From assembly GCA_021740385.1 (NCBI GenBank), contig JAIOZY010000001.1:1-64000 (forward strand): DNA of 64,000 nt, written 5' to 3'. Below are positions 18,245 to 25,837 of this stretch, piece after piece; position 1 is the first letter of the stretch, and the number at the start of each line of letters is the position of its first letter. The notes beneath the pieces are model-generated. The model worked only from the letters and a program-made list of their open reading frames with translations, made no database searches and was not told the DNA's origin. A program made the translations under genes and the position numbers. Origin of the DNA: Prolixibacteraceae bacterium. Lineage in GTDB: Bacteria > Bacteroidota > Bacteroidia > Bacteroidales > Prolixibacteraceae.

Positions 18245-18313
18245 ATGATGGAAAACTATAAACTTGAGCTGATTGAAACAGTAGCCGTCGTAGTTGTTAT
18301 TTTAATCGTATGA
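18245..18313 (+). CDS. 22-codon hydrophobic ORF overlapping the DJ-1/PfpI start (leader or truncated gene)
   Basis: It encodes MMENYKLELIETVAVVVVILIV: a short polar start followed by a hydrophobic segment. Its TGA (18311-18313) overlaps the ATG of the next gene (18310) in an ATGA arrangement. The sequence resembles the N-terminus of a membrane protein such as a small mechanosensitive channel, cut off after its first membrane segment; that resemblance is an impression, not proof. It may be a translated leader that couples to the next gene, or a remnant. Confidence 0.4.
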   Translation: MMENYKLELIETVAVVVVILIV

Positions 18314-18900
18314 AAAATAAAAAAGTACTTTTATTTCTTGCCCAGGGATTTGAAGAATATGAAGCAAGTGTTTTTACTGATGTTATTGGCTGGAGCCGGG
18401 TTTATGGAAAAGAACCTGTTGATTTGGTCACTACAGGGCTTCGGCCTGAGATAAAATGCACCTGGAATTTCACAGTGAGGCCAGAGCTGGAATTTGAAAA
18501 AATTATGGTTCATGATTTTGATGCACTGGCTATCGCCGGGGGATTCGAAAAGGCCGGGTTTTATGAAGATGCCTATGATGAAAGACTTTTAAACCTGATT
18601 AGGAAATTTGACCGGGAAGGGAAAATAATTGCCGCAATTTGTGTTTCAGCACTGCCGGTAGGGAAATCCGGAGTCTTAAAAGGAAGGAAAGCTACTACTT
18701 ACGATTTATTAGGAGGGGTAAGAAAAAAACAACTGGCCGATTTTGGGGCAATAGTTCAGGATCAACGCATCGTGGTTGATAAAAACATCATAACATCAAC
18801 AGGGCCGGCAACAGCTTTAGATGTGGCATTTCATCTGCTCGAAATGCTGACGGATAAAGAAAATGTAGCTGAGGTGAAAAAATATATGAGATTTATTTAA
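18310..18900 (+). CDS. DJ-1/PfpI family protein (ThiJ-like)
   Basis: 196 aa, single domain of the DJ-1/PfpI/class I glutamine amidotransferase-like fold. The nucleophile-elbow cysteine is Cys111 (IIAAICVSALPVG) and the partner glutamate lies in GFEEYE at 13-18. DALAIAGGFEKAGFYED matches the family GG loop and STGPATALDVAFHLLEML the C-terminal segment. Family knowledge: members act as protein/glyoxal-damage repair enzymes, chaperones or redox sensors; some are proteases or isocyanide hydratases. The exact role cannot be assigned. It is preceded by an overlapping small ORF and followed by a repeat-containing gap. Confidence 0.88.
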   Translation: MKNKKVLLFLAQGFEEYEASVFTDVIGWSRVYGKEPVDLVTTGLRPEIKCTWNFTVRPELEFEKIMVHDFDALAIAGGFEKAGFYEDAYDERLLNLIRKFDREGKIIAAICVSALPVGKSGVLKGRKATTYDLLGGVRKKQLADFGAIVQDQRIVVDKNIITSTGPATALDVAFHLLEMLTDKENVAEVKKYMRFI

Positions 18901-18914
18901 CCTGCTTAATTCAT

Positions 18915-18995
18915 GAACTTTGTGTTTGTGTCTTAGAGGCTTAGTGGCAATTTTTTTTAGCTACAAAGGCACCAAGCCACTAATAAACACGAAGA
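18915..18995. repeat. Interspersed palindromic element (TTAGTGGC...GCCACTAA)
   Basis: Inverted arms GGCTTAGTGGCA and AAGCCACTAA are separated by a T-rich loop and AAAGGCACC. It is the main content of the 300-bp gap 18901-19200, together with the direct repeats at 19111-19140. Confidence 0.5.
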
Positions 18996-19110
18996 CTTTT
19001 TTCCAGCGATACAAATTTCTACAATTTCCTTTGTTTCGGGCAGTCGAACATGGAAGGCCAGGGCGCAATTGAGTAACTGGACAATTCTGGTTTAGCGAGG
19101 CAATTTTCCC

Positions 19111-19140
19111 ATTCTGCAAGCCAATCAGGCGATTCAGCAA
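19111..19140 (+). promoter_or_regulatory. Candidate LytTR binding site (direct repeats 21 bp apart)
   Basis: ATTCTGCAA at 19111-19119 and ATTCAGCAA at 19132-19140 are 8/9 identical and exactly 21 bp apart, 61-90 bp upstream of the first gene of a LytS/LytTR operon. LytTR-family regulators bind paired direct repeats two helical turns apart. A possible -33 TTG (19165-19167) follows. Confidence 0.4.
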
Positions 19141-19200
19141 TATATTTTTTCAGAAGGTGTCTCATTGAATTTATTTTGATTCAGTAAATGTTTAATCAAA

Positions 19201-20043
19201 ATGAAAAAAATGAGAACAATTATTTTAATAATTAGCTTGTTAGCAGTTGAATTGATAATCACTTCAGCCAGCGTGTACGGTCAGGAATCCGAACCATGTG
19301 AAACCTATCTGAAAAGTCTTCCGGCAAACTTAAAACACGACAACTACATTTCACAGAATTATGTAATGACTACCGATTATGTTGATTCTGATCTGTTCGG
19401 CAACTTCCGGGGCAAAAAGAGAATAACCGGTGAGTGTTCGCTTATGGCTAATGGCTTGGTAAAATGGAATAACGTCAGAATAGCTCATTCGCAAAGTCAG
19501 GCCGAAAATTTTACCGAGGGGGAGAAGCAGGATATCATGGAAGGCTTTACCTACAATCCGGCTTCAAACATTTTAAGCGATACGTTTTTTAACAGTATAC
19601 CTCATATTGATGTTTACCTGAAAAACCTTGTTTGGGATTTAACAGCATTTGAGGTTTTTGCCTGGTATAACTGGGATTCGTTAGCGCTTAATGAAGAAAC
19701 ACCTGCCAACGATGTGAGTTTTGAGCTTGATATCCCGGAACTGGGGACTTTTGAAAATAAAGATATCCGGATTACCTGGATTGGAATTACAAAGATAAAT
19801 GACGAAATATGTGCAATAATTGATTATAAGGCAATGAATAATTCACTCCAATTCAATACTTCAGATATGAACATCAAAGGTAGGAGCCACTACTGGGGGA
19901 ATATCTATGTCTCACTGGCCGACAGACAAATAGAATATGCCGTATTGCACGAAGATGTAGTTATGCATGTTGAGGTAATCGGACAGGGAAACGGTAACTA
20001 TGTAAATACAGTGAGAGAAATAACACTTGAAAAAAACCTTTAA
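19201..20043 (+). CDS. Exported protein of unknown function, first gene of a LytS/LytTR operon
   Basis: 280 aa with an N-terminal signal peptide (TIILIISLLAVELIITSASVYG, cleavage near 27). An ATG three codons in could also serve as start. The mature protein has no lipobox or membrane segment; it is a mixed alpha/beta protein with aromatic-rich beta strands (VWDLTAFEVFAWYNWDSLAL, DIRITWIGITKI). No family recognised. It ends 10 bp before the sensor kinase gene, so it is likely the signal-binding or output partner of that system. The same order (exported protein, LytS, LytTR) recurs at 42.6-44.9 kb. Confidence 0.6.
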   Translation: MKKMRTIILIISLLAVELIITSASVYGQESEPCETYLKSLPANLKHDNYISQNYVMTTDYVDSDLFGNFRGKKRITGECSLMANGLVKWNNVRIAHSQSQAENFTEGEKQDIMEGFTYNPASNILSDTFFNSIPHIDVYLKNLVWDLTAFEVFAWYNWDSLALNEETPANDVSFELDIPELGTFENKDIRITWIGITKINDEICAIIDYKAMNNSLQFNTSDMNIKGRSHYWGNIYVSLADRQIEYAVLHEDVVMHVEVIGQGNGNYVNTVREITLEKNL

Positions 20044-20053
20044 ATTTACAGGT

Positions 20054-21118
20054 ATGCAAAACCGGGAAAAAAAAGACTGGTACCTTCATCAGGGTATTGT
20101 CTTTCATTTAGTATTGTTTCTTGCTTGTGTAGCCGTTGGTGTTATATGGGCACATATTGGCAAATATCAAAAGGATACAACCCAAATAATTGGTACTTGT
20201 TTAATCATATTCTTTGATATGGAGATTGTTCGTTTGGTGCTCTTGTGGTTTAAAAAGCTCAATAAGAAATTTGGCAATAGGGTAATGGAAACAAGTTCTG
20301 TAAAAAGATTTATATGGATCAATTTGATGGGATTGCTGTTTTTTTATGCTCTTTTTATAGCGATTAACACAATTGGAGTAATGCTATGGGTAATTATATT
20401 GCATTTGATAAAAGGCTGGGATTTACCAAATTTAGCTGAGGTTGTTATCGACGGCCAGGTTATTAAGGTTACTGCGATTGCAATGTTATTCAGTTCGCCC
20501 ATATTCTTAATTCAAAAATGGATACAGGCAGTGAAGAATGAATACAAACTAAGAGAGCAAAACTTAATTTTTCAGAATGAGACCTTAAAAAATCAGGTAA
20601 ATCCACACTTTCTTTTTAACAGTTTGAATACACTATCTTCGCTGGTGAACACCGAGGTTGAAACAGCCGGTCAATTTATCAGCAAGTTGTCGGTAATTTA
20701 CAGGTACATACTCGATAACGGATCAAAACTAAAAGTTCCACTAAAGGATGAAGTTGATTTTATCAGGGACTATTTTTACCTTCATCAAATCAGGAACGAA
20801 GGCAAGATTTTACTGAATATTGAAATACCGGAAAGCGATTACTCTTATCATATTTTACCTGTTTCTTTGCAGTTGTTAATTGAAAATGCCATAAAACACA
20901 ACATGGCAACACATGAAAAACCTTTGAAAATAAACATCTATATTGAAGGTCAGAATATTGTTGTTAAAAACAATATTCAAAAAATTGCTTCCAGAGTTGT
21001 CTCGACGAACATTGGACTTAAAAACCTTACCGAAAGGGTTAAATTGGTTACCGGCGAAGAAGTTATTATTGAAGAAACCGAACGTGAGTTTTTGGTTAAA
21101 GTACCTTTACTGAAATGA
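20054..21118 (+). CDS. LytS-type sensor histidine kinase (His_kinase PF06580 class)
   Basis: 354 aa from the ATG at 20054; a TTG nine codons upstream would overlap the previous gene. Four transmembrane segments at about 12-34, 44-66, 86-118 and 138-158 are followed by a coiled linker and the phosphoacceptor motif QVNPHFLFNSLNTL (His185). LPVSLQLLIENAIKHN at about 265-282 is the N box of the ATPase domain. This class has no separate HisKA domain. It probably phosphorylates the LytTR regulator encoded next (ATGA overlap). It carries almost no extracytoplasmic sensing domain, so the exported protein upstream may supply sensing (inference). Confidence 0.9.
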   Translation: MQNREKKDWYLHQGIVFHLVLFLACVAVGVIWAHIGKYQKDTTQIIGTCLIIFFDMEIVRLVLLWFKKLNKKFGNRVMETSSVKRFIWINLMGLLFFYALFIAINTIGVMLWVIILHLIKGWDLPNLAEVVIDGQVIKVTAIAMLFSSPIFLIQKWIQAVKNEYKLREQNLIFQNETLKNQVNPHFLFNSLNTLSSLVNTEVETAGQFISKLSVIYRYILDNGSKLKVPLKDEVDFIRDYFYLHQIRNEGKILLNIEIPESDYSYHILPVSLQLLIENAIKHNMATHEKPLKINIYIEGQNIVVKNNIQKIASRVVSTNIGLKNLTERVKLVTGEEVIIEETEREFLVKVPLLK

Positions 21119-21870
21119 ATGTATTAATTGTTGAAAACGAGAAACCTGCTGTTGAAGGATTAAACAGGCTGCTTAAAAAAATTGATCCTACTATCAATAT
21201 TGTTGGAACGACCGACTCTGTTGAAGCAACCATTAACTGGGTTCAAAACAACCAAGCCCCTGATTTGATTTTTATGGACATTCAGCTTGATGACGGGCTT
21301 TGTTTTGAGCTGTTTGAAACAATAAAAATTGATATACCTGTTATTTTTACCACCGCCTTCGATGAGTACATGTTGTCGGCGTTTAAAGTGAACAGCGTCG
21401 ATTATCTTTTAAAACCCATCGAGGAGCGTTTGCTTCGAAGTGCAATCGAAAAGTTTAAGACGATACATTATTACAAATTGTTCAAAACCGATGCCTTGAA
21501 ACAACTTTTAAATGAGTTGGACCGGGGCTATAAAAACCGGTTTCTGGTTAAAGTCGGAGATCATTACAAATCGGTACAGGATAATGAAATAACGTGTTTT
21601 TATATACTTGAACGTGCGACTTTTATCCGTACTACATCAGACAAAGATTACACGGTTGACCACTCGCTCGACAACTTGCAGAAAATGATTGACCCGGATA
21701 CATTTTTCAGAATCAACCGGAATTGCATTGTCAATATTAACAAGATAAGTGACATTCTTAACTATTCATCGAGCAGGTTGAAGATAAAGATGAAAACCGA
21801 TAAACCTATTTTCGATTTAATTGTAAGTAAAGACAAAGTGAGGGAATTTAAAAAATGGATTGACAAATAA
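21115..21870 (+). CDS. LytTR-family response regulator
   Basis: 251 aa. An N-terminal receiver with the phosphoacceptor Asp55 (LIFMDIQLDDG), Thr84 in FTTAFDEYMLSAF and the Lys of YLLKPIEE is followed by a C-terminal LytTR DNA-binding domain (about 145-250: RFLVKVGDHYKSV, FFRINRNCIVNINKI). It overlaps the kinase stop by 4 bp, so the two are translationally coupled. The likely binding site is the 21-bp-spaced repeat pair at 19111-19140, implying autoregulation. No other target is visible. Confidence 0.92.
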   Translation: MNVLIVENEKPAVEGLNRLLKKIDPTINIVGTTDSVEATINWVQNNQAPDLIFMDIQLDDGLCFELFETIKIDIPVIFTTAFDEYMLSAFKVNSVDYLLKPIEERLLRSAIEKFKTIHYYKLFKTDALKQLLNELDRGYKNRFLVKVGDHYKSVQDNEITCFYILERATFIRTTSDKDYTVDHSLDNLQKMIDPDTFFRINRNCIVNINKISDILNYSSSRLKIKMKTDKPIFDLIVSKDKVREFKKWIDK

Positions 21871-21927
21871 GGTTGTAGGTTCAATTGCAAGAATACTAAA
21901 AGTTTACTTTGACAATTTAGCTTCATT

Positions 21928-22653
21928 ATGGAAAATATTATTAAAGAAATCCGGATAGAACTTAAAAAGAATATTGATGAAAAAACGCTTAAGTCCAGTC
22001 AAAAATTCTTCAAGGAAAAGATTCAATTTTACGGCGTTAAGGTTCCAACAGTAAATGAACTAAGCAAACAATATTTTAAACTTATTGATTCAAAAGGAAA
22101 ATCTGAAATATTTCAACTTTGCGAAATTCTCTGGCAATCTGGTTTTATTGAAGAATCTTTTATTGCCTGTAAATGGTCTTATTACATCCATGAAAGATAT
22201 GGGCCGGAAGACTTTTCTGTCTTTGAAAAATGGATTGAGTGTTATGTAAATAATTGGGCTTCTTGTGATTCGCTATGTAATCATACTATCGGTAAATTCG
22301 TAGAGATGTATCCTGTTTTTTTAGAGCAGTTGAAAAATTTTACGAAATCAGAAAACCGATGGATGCGCAGGGCAGCAGCGGTTTCATTAATAATCCCTGC
22401 ACGTAAGGGAAAATTTCTAAGTGATATTTTGGGGATAGCTGATTCTTTGCTTACAGACAAAGATGATTTGGTGCAAAAGGGATATGGCTGGATGCTAAAA
22501 GCTGCCAGTGAGTCAAATCAAAAAGCGGTTTTTGATTATGTGATTTTAAACAAAGCAAAAATGCCTCGCACATCGTTACGATATGCAATTGAGAAAATGC
22601 CCAAAGAATTGAAAGTTAAAGCAATGGAAAAATCAGCCGGCAATCATCAATAA
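21928..22653 (+). CDS. AlkD-like DNA alkylation repair protein (HEAT-like repeats)
   Basis: 241 aa, all-helical. It matches the AlkD/DNA alkylation repair family: NWASCDSLCNHTIG, RWMRRAAAVSLIIPARKG, KGYGWMLKAASESN and MPRTSLRYAIEKMP are the conserved repeat segments, with the Trp and Asp of NWASCD and the Arg of RWMRR at the DNA-binding cleft. Family members excise N3- or N7-alkylated purines without base flipping. Length agrees (220-240 aa). It starts 57 bp after the response regulator, in a local AT-rich stretch (21.9-23.8 kb). Catalysis is not certain, since some family members are inactive. Confidence 0.88.
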   Translation: MENIIKEIRIELKKNIDEKTLKSSQKFFKEKIQFYGVKVPTVNELSKQYFKLIDSKGKSEIFQLCEILWQSGFIEESFIACKWSYYIHERYGPEDFSVFEKWIECYVNNWASCDSLCNHTIGKFVEMYPVFLEQLKNFTKSENRWMRRAAAVSLIIPARKGKFLSDILGIADSLLTDKDDLVQKGYGWMLKAASESNQKAVFDYVILNKAKMPRTSLRYAIEKMPKELKVKAMEKSAGNHQ

Positions 22654-22676
22654 TTTTTAATCTTCATTATTGGCAA

Positions 22677-22706
22677 TTGATTTTAAAAGAATAATTTCTA
22701 TTTTTG
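22677..22706 (+). promoter_or_regulatory. Likely promoter of the polytopic membrane protein gene
   Basis: TTG at 22677-22679 and TATTTTTG at 22699-22706 (full TAnnTTTG) are 19 bp apart, 18 bp before the ATG at 22724. Confidence 0.5.
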
Positions 22707-22723
22707 GGTAAAGTACGGCATCC

Positions 22724-23521
22724 ATGAAAAACAAAAATTCCTTATATCAATTGCCATCTTTAATAATTGCTTTATTGGTAGTTATAGTAACTTTGGCCGG
22801 GATTATTGACCAGGGTTTTTACAACGCTCGCCTGAATACAATTACTTCTTCAGAGCTACTCGGGCAGGACAGCGTTTCCCTGATAATTAGCATTGCATTT
22901 ATTCTGCTTTTGTTAGTTGAAAAGGAAAAGCTATTTATTAAAATTATTAACCTGGGGATTCTTGCTTATTTTATTTGTACCTATGGGTATTTCTGTTTCA
23001 GCATCGTTTCAAGTCCGCTTTTTCTTTGTTATATGCTGATTTTGGCACTATCGTTATTTGTATTTATTTATAAACTAAATTCACTAATTAAAGTTGCAAA
23101 CCGGGTTGAAACCAATAAGTATTATCCCCGGAAAACCATTTCATTTTTTTTTCTTTTTGCTGTTGTTATAATGCTTTTCAAGGAGATTCCCTATCTGGTT
23201 GATAAAACAATTATTAACAACGAGAGCATTATACTGTTTGATGCTTTTTACATTCTCGATCTGGCAATAGTTTTTCCGGCAATGGTAATAGTTGCAATAA
23301 TGAACTTTTCAAATAAGCCCTCAAGTGTTATTTTTTCTGGAATATTTCTTGTAAAACTGATCACTTTAATGCCGGCCTTGCTTTTCAACGATATCTTTCA
23401 TTTTATTCAGAAAGGCCATTTTCTTGATATCTCGTTTGATATCATTGCTTTACTTTTTACTGCATTCTCTCTATGTCTTCTGTTTTTTTATAAACGTGGG
23501 ATTGGTGCAGTACATCAATAA
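22724..23521 (+). CDS. Polytopic membrane protein of unknown function
   Basis: 265 aa with about eight hydrophobic segments (for example LPSLIIALLVVIVTLAGI, SVSLIISIAFILLLLV, KTISFFFLFAVVIMLF, DIIALLFTAFSLCLLFF) and short loops, ending in a basic tail. No conserved polar motif within the membrane and no recognised family. It has its own likely promoter. The base composition is strongly AT-rich like the AlkD gene before it, possibly a laterally gained pair. Function unknown. Confidence 0.65.
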   Translation: MKNKNSLYQLPSLIIALLVVIVTLAGIIDQGFYNARLNTITSSELLGQDSVSLIISIAFILLLLVEKEKLFIKIINLGILAYFICTYGYFCFSIVSSPLFLCYMLILALSLFVFIYKLNSLIKVANRVETNKYYPRKTISFFFLFAVVIMLFKEIPYLVDKTIINNESIILFDAFYILDLAIVFPAMVIVAIMNFSNKPSSVIFSGIFLVKLITLMPALLFNDIFHFIQKGHFLDISFDIIALLFTAFSLCLLFFYKRGIGAVHQ

Positions 23522-23650
23522 TCTTCAGAAAGTTTGAATAACTTTAAAAATGATCTCGAGAAATATCTAAAATAAATGAATAAATAATAGCCTTGTCTTT
23601 TATCTGAATTTCTTCATTTTTGGAATAGATATGAATTGCACATTGAATTT

Positions 23651-23806
23651 TTATAGTTTTAATATGCTTTTTATATTTGAATTCAAAATCTCTAATTCAT
23701 AATTCGTAAGTTCACCAATTTTTCCGATAATGAGTTCTTTATCAATGGTTGAAATTTTATTGGTTTTTACCAAAGATAATTTTTTCTTGCGTGTGAATTT
23801 GAAAAA
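23651..23806 (-). pseudogene. Remnant of a MazF/PemK-like toxin (C-terminal part only)
   Basis: An open 51-codon stretch without a start codon encodes KKLSLVKTNKISTIDKELII followed by GKIGELTNYELEIL, which resembles the C-terminus of MazF/PemK endoribonuclease toxins (strand, ID-K, helix). The N-terminal two thirds with the RNA-binding site are absent: an in-frame stop lies immediately upstream, 18 bp from the antitoxin-like gene. It fits a decayed toxin-antitoxin locus. The remainder of the 23522-23824 gap shows no other feature. Confidence 0.5.
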
Positions 23807-23824
23807 TTAAAATTCATGGTCGTT

Positions 23825-24070
23825 TCATTTGTATTTCTCGATTACATCGTTAACAGAGTATAAATCAGCTTCATCTTTTAAGAATTCAAATACTTTTGAT
23901 TTAGAAGCCATCTCAGAAATACCATCCACTATAATTTTGTCTTCAATCTTATTTAGCAGAAATTCAGCAAAATCATTTAATTCCTGAATCTTTGTATCAG
24001 GAAGTTTATTTAATTTCTGAAAAGTATCTTCAATAGGTCTTCTCTGCTCATAATATGTTTTTTTTGACAA
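23825..24070 (-). CDS. Antitoxin-like small protein (partner of a decayed MazF/PemK toxin)
   Basis: 81 aa if started at the TTG at 24070; no in-frame ATG exists near the 5' end. An out-of-frame ATG at 24080 would join only if the A8 run at 24061-24068 changed length, so the 5' end may be damaged. LPDTKIQELNDFAEFLLNKI is a helix typical of these antitoxins, and the C-terminal FEFLKDEADLYSVNDVIEKY matches antitoxins encoded just before PemK/MazF toxins in Bacteroidota. The toxin downstream is truncated, so the system is probably dead or an antitoxin-only remnant. Confidence 0.5.
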   Translation of the reverse strand: MSKKTYYEQRRPIEDTFQKLNKLPDTKIQELNDFAEFLLNKIEDKIIVDGISEMASKSKVFEFLKDEADLYSVNDVIEKYK

Positions 24071-24115
24071 ATTTAAGCATTATTCATCGGGCATACAACG
24101 ATTGGATTCAAGTCC

Positions 24116-25528
24116 TTAATCCCACAAACACTCTGTTTCGGTAATAAAATCTTCGGCTAAATCTTCGGCGCTTACAACATCATCTTCGTCAATATAGATT
24201 TCGTCGCGTAAGGGGCCTGCCCATATATGGTCACGGCCTGCACTGCCGCATATCATGTCGCGTCCTGCCGGCCTGCAATCAATGCGTGGGTAACTTTCAC
24301 CAAACAGGTCATCGTCTCCTCCGCAGCCAATAAGGGTATCGTTTCCGGCTTCGCCCAAAATATAATCGGTATCACCTGCATCAATTTCATCGGGTGAGTC
24401 ACCGTAAATGCGGTCACCGCCAGGCCCGCCAAAGAGGTGGTCGCTATCGCTGCCGCCGGAAAAACCGCATGAAATCAGGTTACCGTAAATCCGGTCCCAA
24501 CCATCGCCGCCATGGATAAAGTCATCCCCTTCTTCTCCTGAAAGGATATCATCGCCTGGCCCTCCATGAATATGGTCTCTTCCTGCAGTTCCCCCATCGG
24601 TAAAACTGCTGCATTCAAAATCTCCAAAGACCACATTCCGGGTATCGGGATCATCAATCCCCAAAAGGTTATCGTCGCCTCCCATACCGGTAATCCAGAA
24701 TTCAGAAAAATTCCAGTCAGGATTGCAGGGCAGTACCAGTCTACCGTCGGCACATTCAACAATACGGCTTGTATGGCGGATCGTGTTATTCAGGTTGTTG
24801 CCCAGTATGGCAATAGTCATTCCGTCCTCTTCAATTTCAACCTCCCTTACTATAGTTGGCGGTGATGTAGTTTCATCGCAAATCACTAACATTATATATG
24901 TAGTATCTATACCCATTGGGGTATGATGTCCAAGCATTCCGTACACAATTTTTTCTATGTCGTCTTCCATGGGAAAATTAATGTCTTTATCGAGCGATTT
25001 CATGGTGCCTTTTGTTCTATACGGGCCAACATGCATAAAAATGCCCATTTCATCGCTCAGGGTGATTTTCATTTCTTTTTCCTGTGCACCATGGAATGCC
25101 CAGCCAAAAACCATTAGTTTTTCACCTTTATTCAATTGGAATGGATCAGCAAATTCCATTTGGCCGTACTTTAAAGGTTTTACAACAAGGTTATTACGAT
25201 CGGGAATTTTAATTGCGGCTTTTTGATGTGCCAATTCACTTTTTTCGGTACCAGAAAGTGAATGACAGTAATTCTCACCTATGAGCGCAACAAGCTTCGG
25301 GACGGTTTCATTGTAAGCAATAATTCCAATTGCAGTTTCTCCGTTCTCGGTTTTTGATACAACCAGTTTTTGTATGCCTTCAGGAAACTGTTCATCAGGG
25401 ATTTCAATCAAAAAATGACTTTTATCGATTTCGCGCCATTCAAATACCTCATTCTCTTTTTGATTGTTCTGGCACGAGAATAAAGTAACAATAATGGATA
25501 AAAAAATCAGGTGGTTTAATTTTTTCAT
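24116..25528 (-). CDS. Lipoprotein with hemolysin-type (RTX) calcium-binding repeats
   Basis: 470 aa. The lipobox TLFSC gives lipidated Cys19, followed by QNNQKEN without a strong acidic export signal. Residues 30-280 are a beta-rich region of unknown family. Residues about 290-440 hold Gly/Asp nonapeptides of the GGxGxDxLx type (GGPGDDILSGEEGDDFIHGG, GGPGGDRIYGD, GEAGNDTLIG, GSAGRDHIWAG), which in RTX proteins bind Ca2+ and fold as a parallel beta-roll. RTX repeats usually mark type I secreted proteins of Proteobacteria; a lipid-anchored form is unusual. It is monocistronic. It lacks the C-terminal type I signal, since it ends in the acidic TETECLWD. Confidence 0.75.
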   Translation of the reverse strand: MKKLNHLIFLSIIVTLFSCQNNQKENEVFEWREIDKSHFLIEIPDEQFPEGIQKLVVSKTENGETAIGIIAYNETVPKLVALIGENYCHSLSGTEKSELAHQKAAIKIPDRNNLVVKPLKYGQMEFADPFQLNKGEKLMVFGWAFHGAQEKEMKITLSDEMGIFMHVGPYRTKGTMKSLDKDINFPMEDDIEKIVYGMLGHHTPMGIDTTYIMLVICDETTSPPTIVREVEIEEDGMTIAILGNNLNNTIRHTSRIVECADGRLVLPCNPDWNFSEFWITGMGGDDNLLGIDDPDTRNVVFGDFECSSFTDGGTAGRDHIHGGPGDDILSGEEGDDFIHGGDGWDRIYGNLISCGFSGGSDSDHLFGGPGGDRIYGDSPDEIDAGDTDYILGEAGNDTLIGCGGDDDLFGESYPRIDCRPAGRDMICGSAGRDHIWAGPLRDEIYIDEDDVVSAEDLAEDFITETECLWD

Positions 25529-25837
25529 AATACAAGTTTTAAATTGTTTAACACTATGAGAAAAAATAATTGTCTGTTTTTCCCGGTTTACTTTCCAGAA
25601 AGTGAAAGTTGAAAACAGAATTATTTTTTAGCCTGGTCTTGAAGTAAAGTTATTATGTTTATTTTATATTGATATTCAGAATAACATTGCAAATTTAATG
25701 GCAAATAAAGAGTAAGTCAAGCAAATAGAAATAATTATACGAATTAACCGTATATTTTGTTTGATGTGCTTTTTGTAATGCACTTCAATAAGGGAAAACC
25801 GATCTGAATTTGTCACATATTAAACACTTTTTTTTAG
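25529..25837. other. 309-bp divergent intergenic region, no gene
   Basis: AT-rich gap between the divergent RTX lipoprotein and SGNH-like lipoprotein genes. It should hold both promoters. TGAATTTG at 25806-25813 is one mismatch from a -7 box for the rightward gene. No hairpin or repeat of note. Confidence 0.4.
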
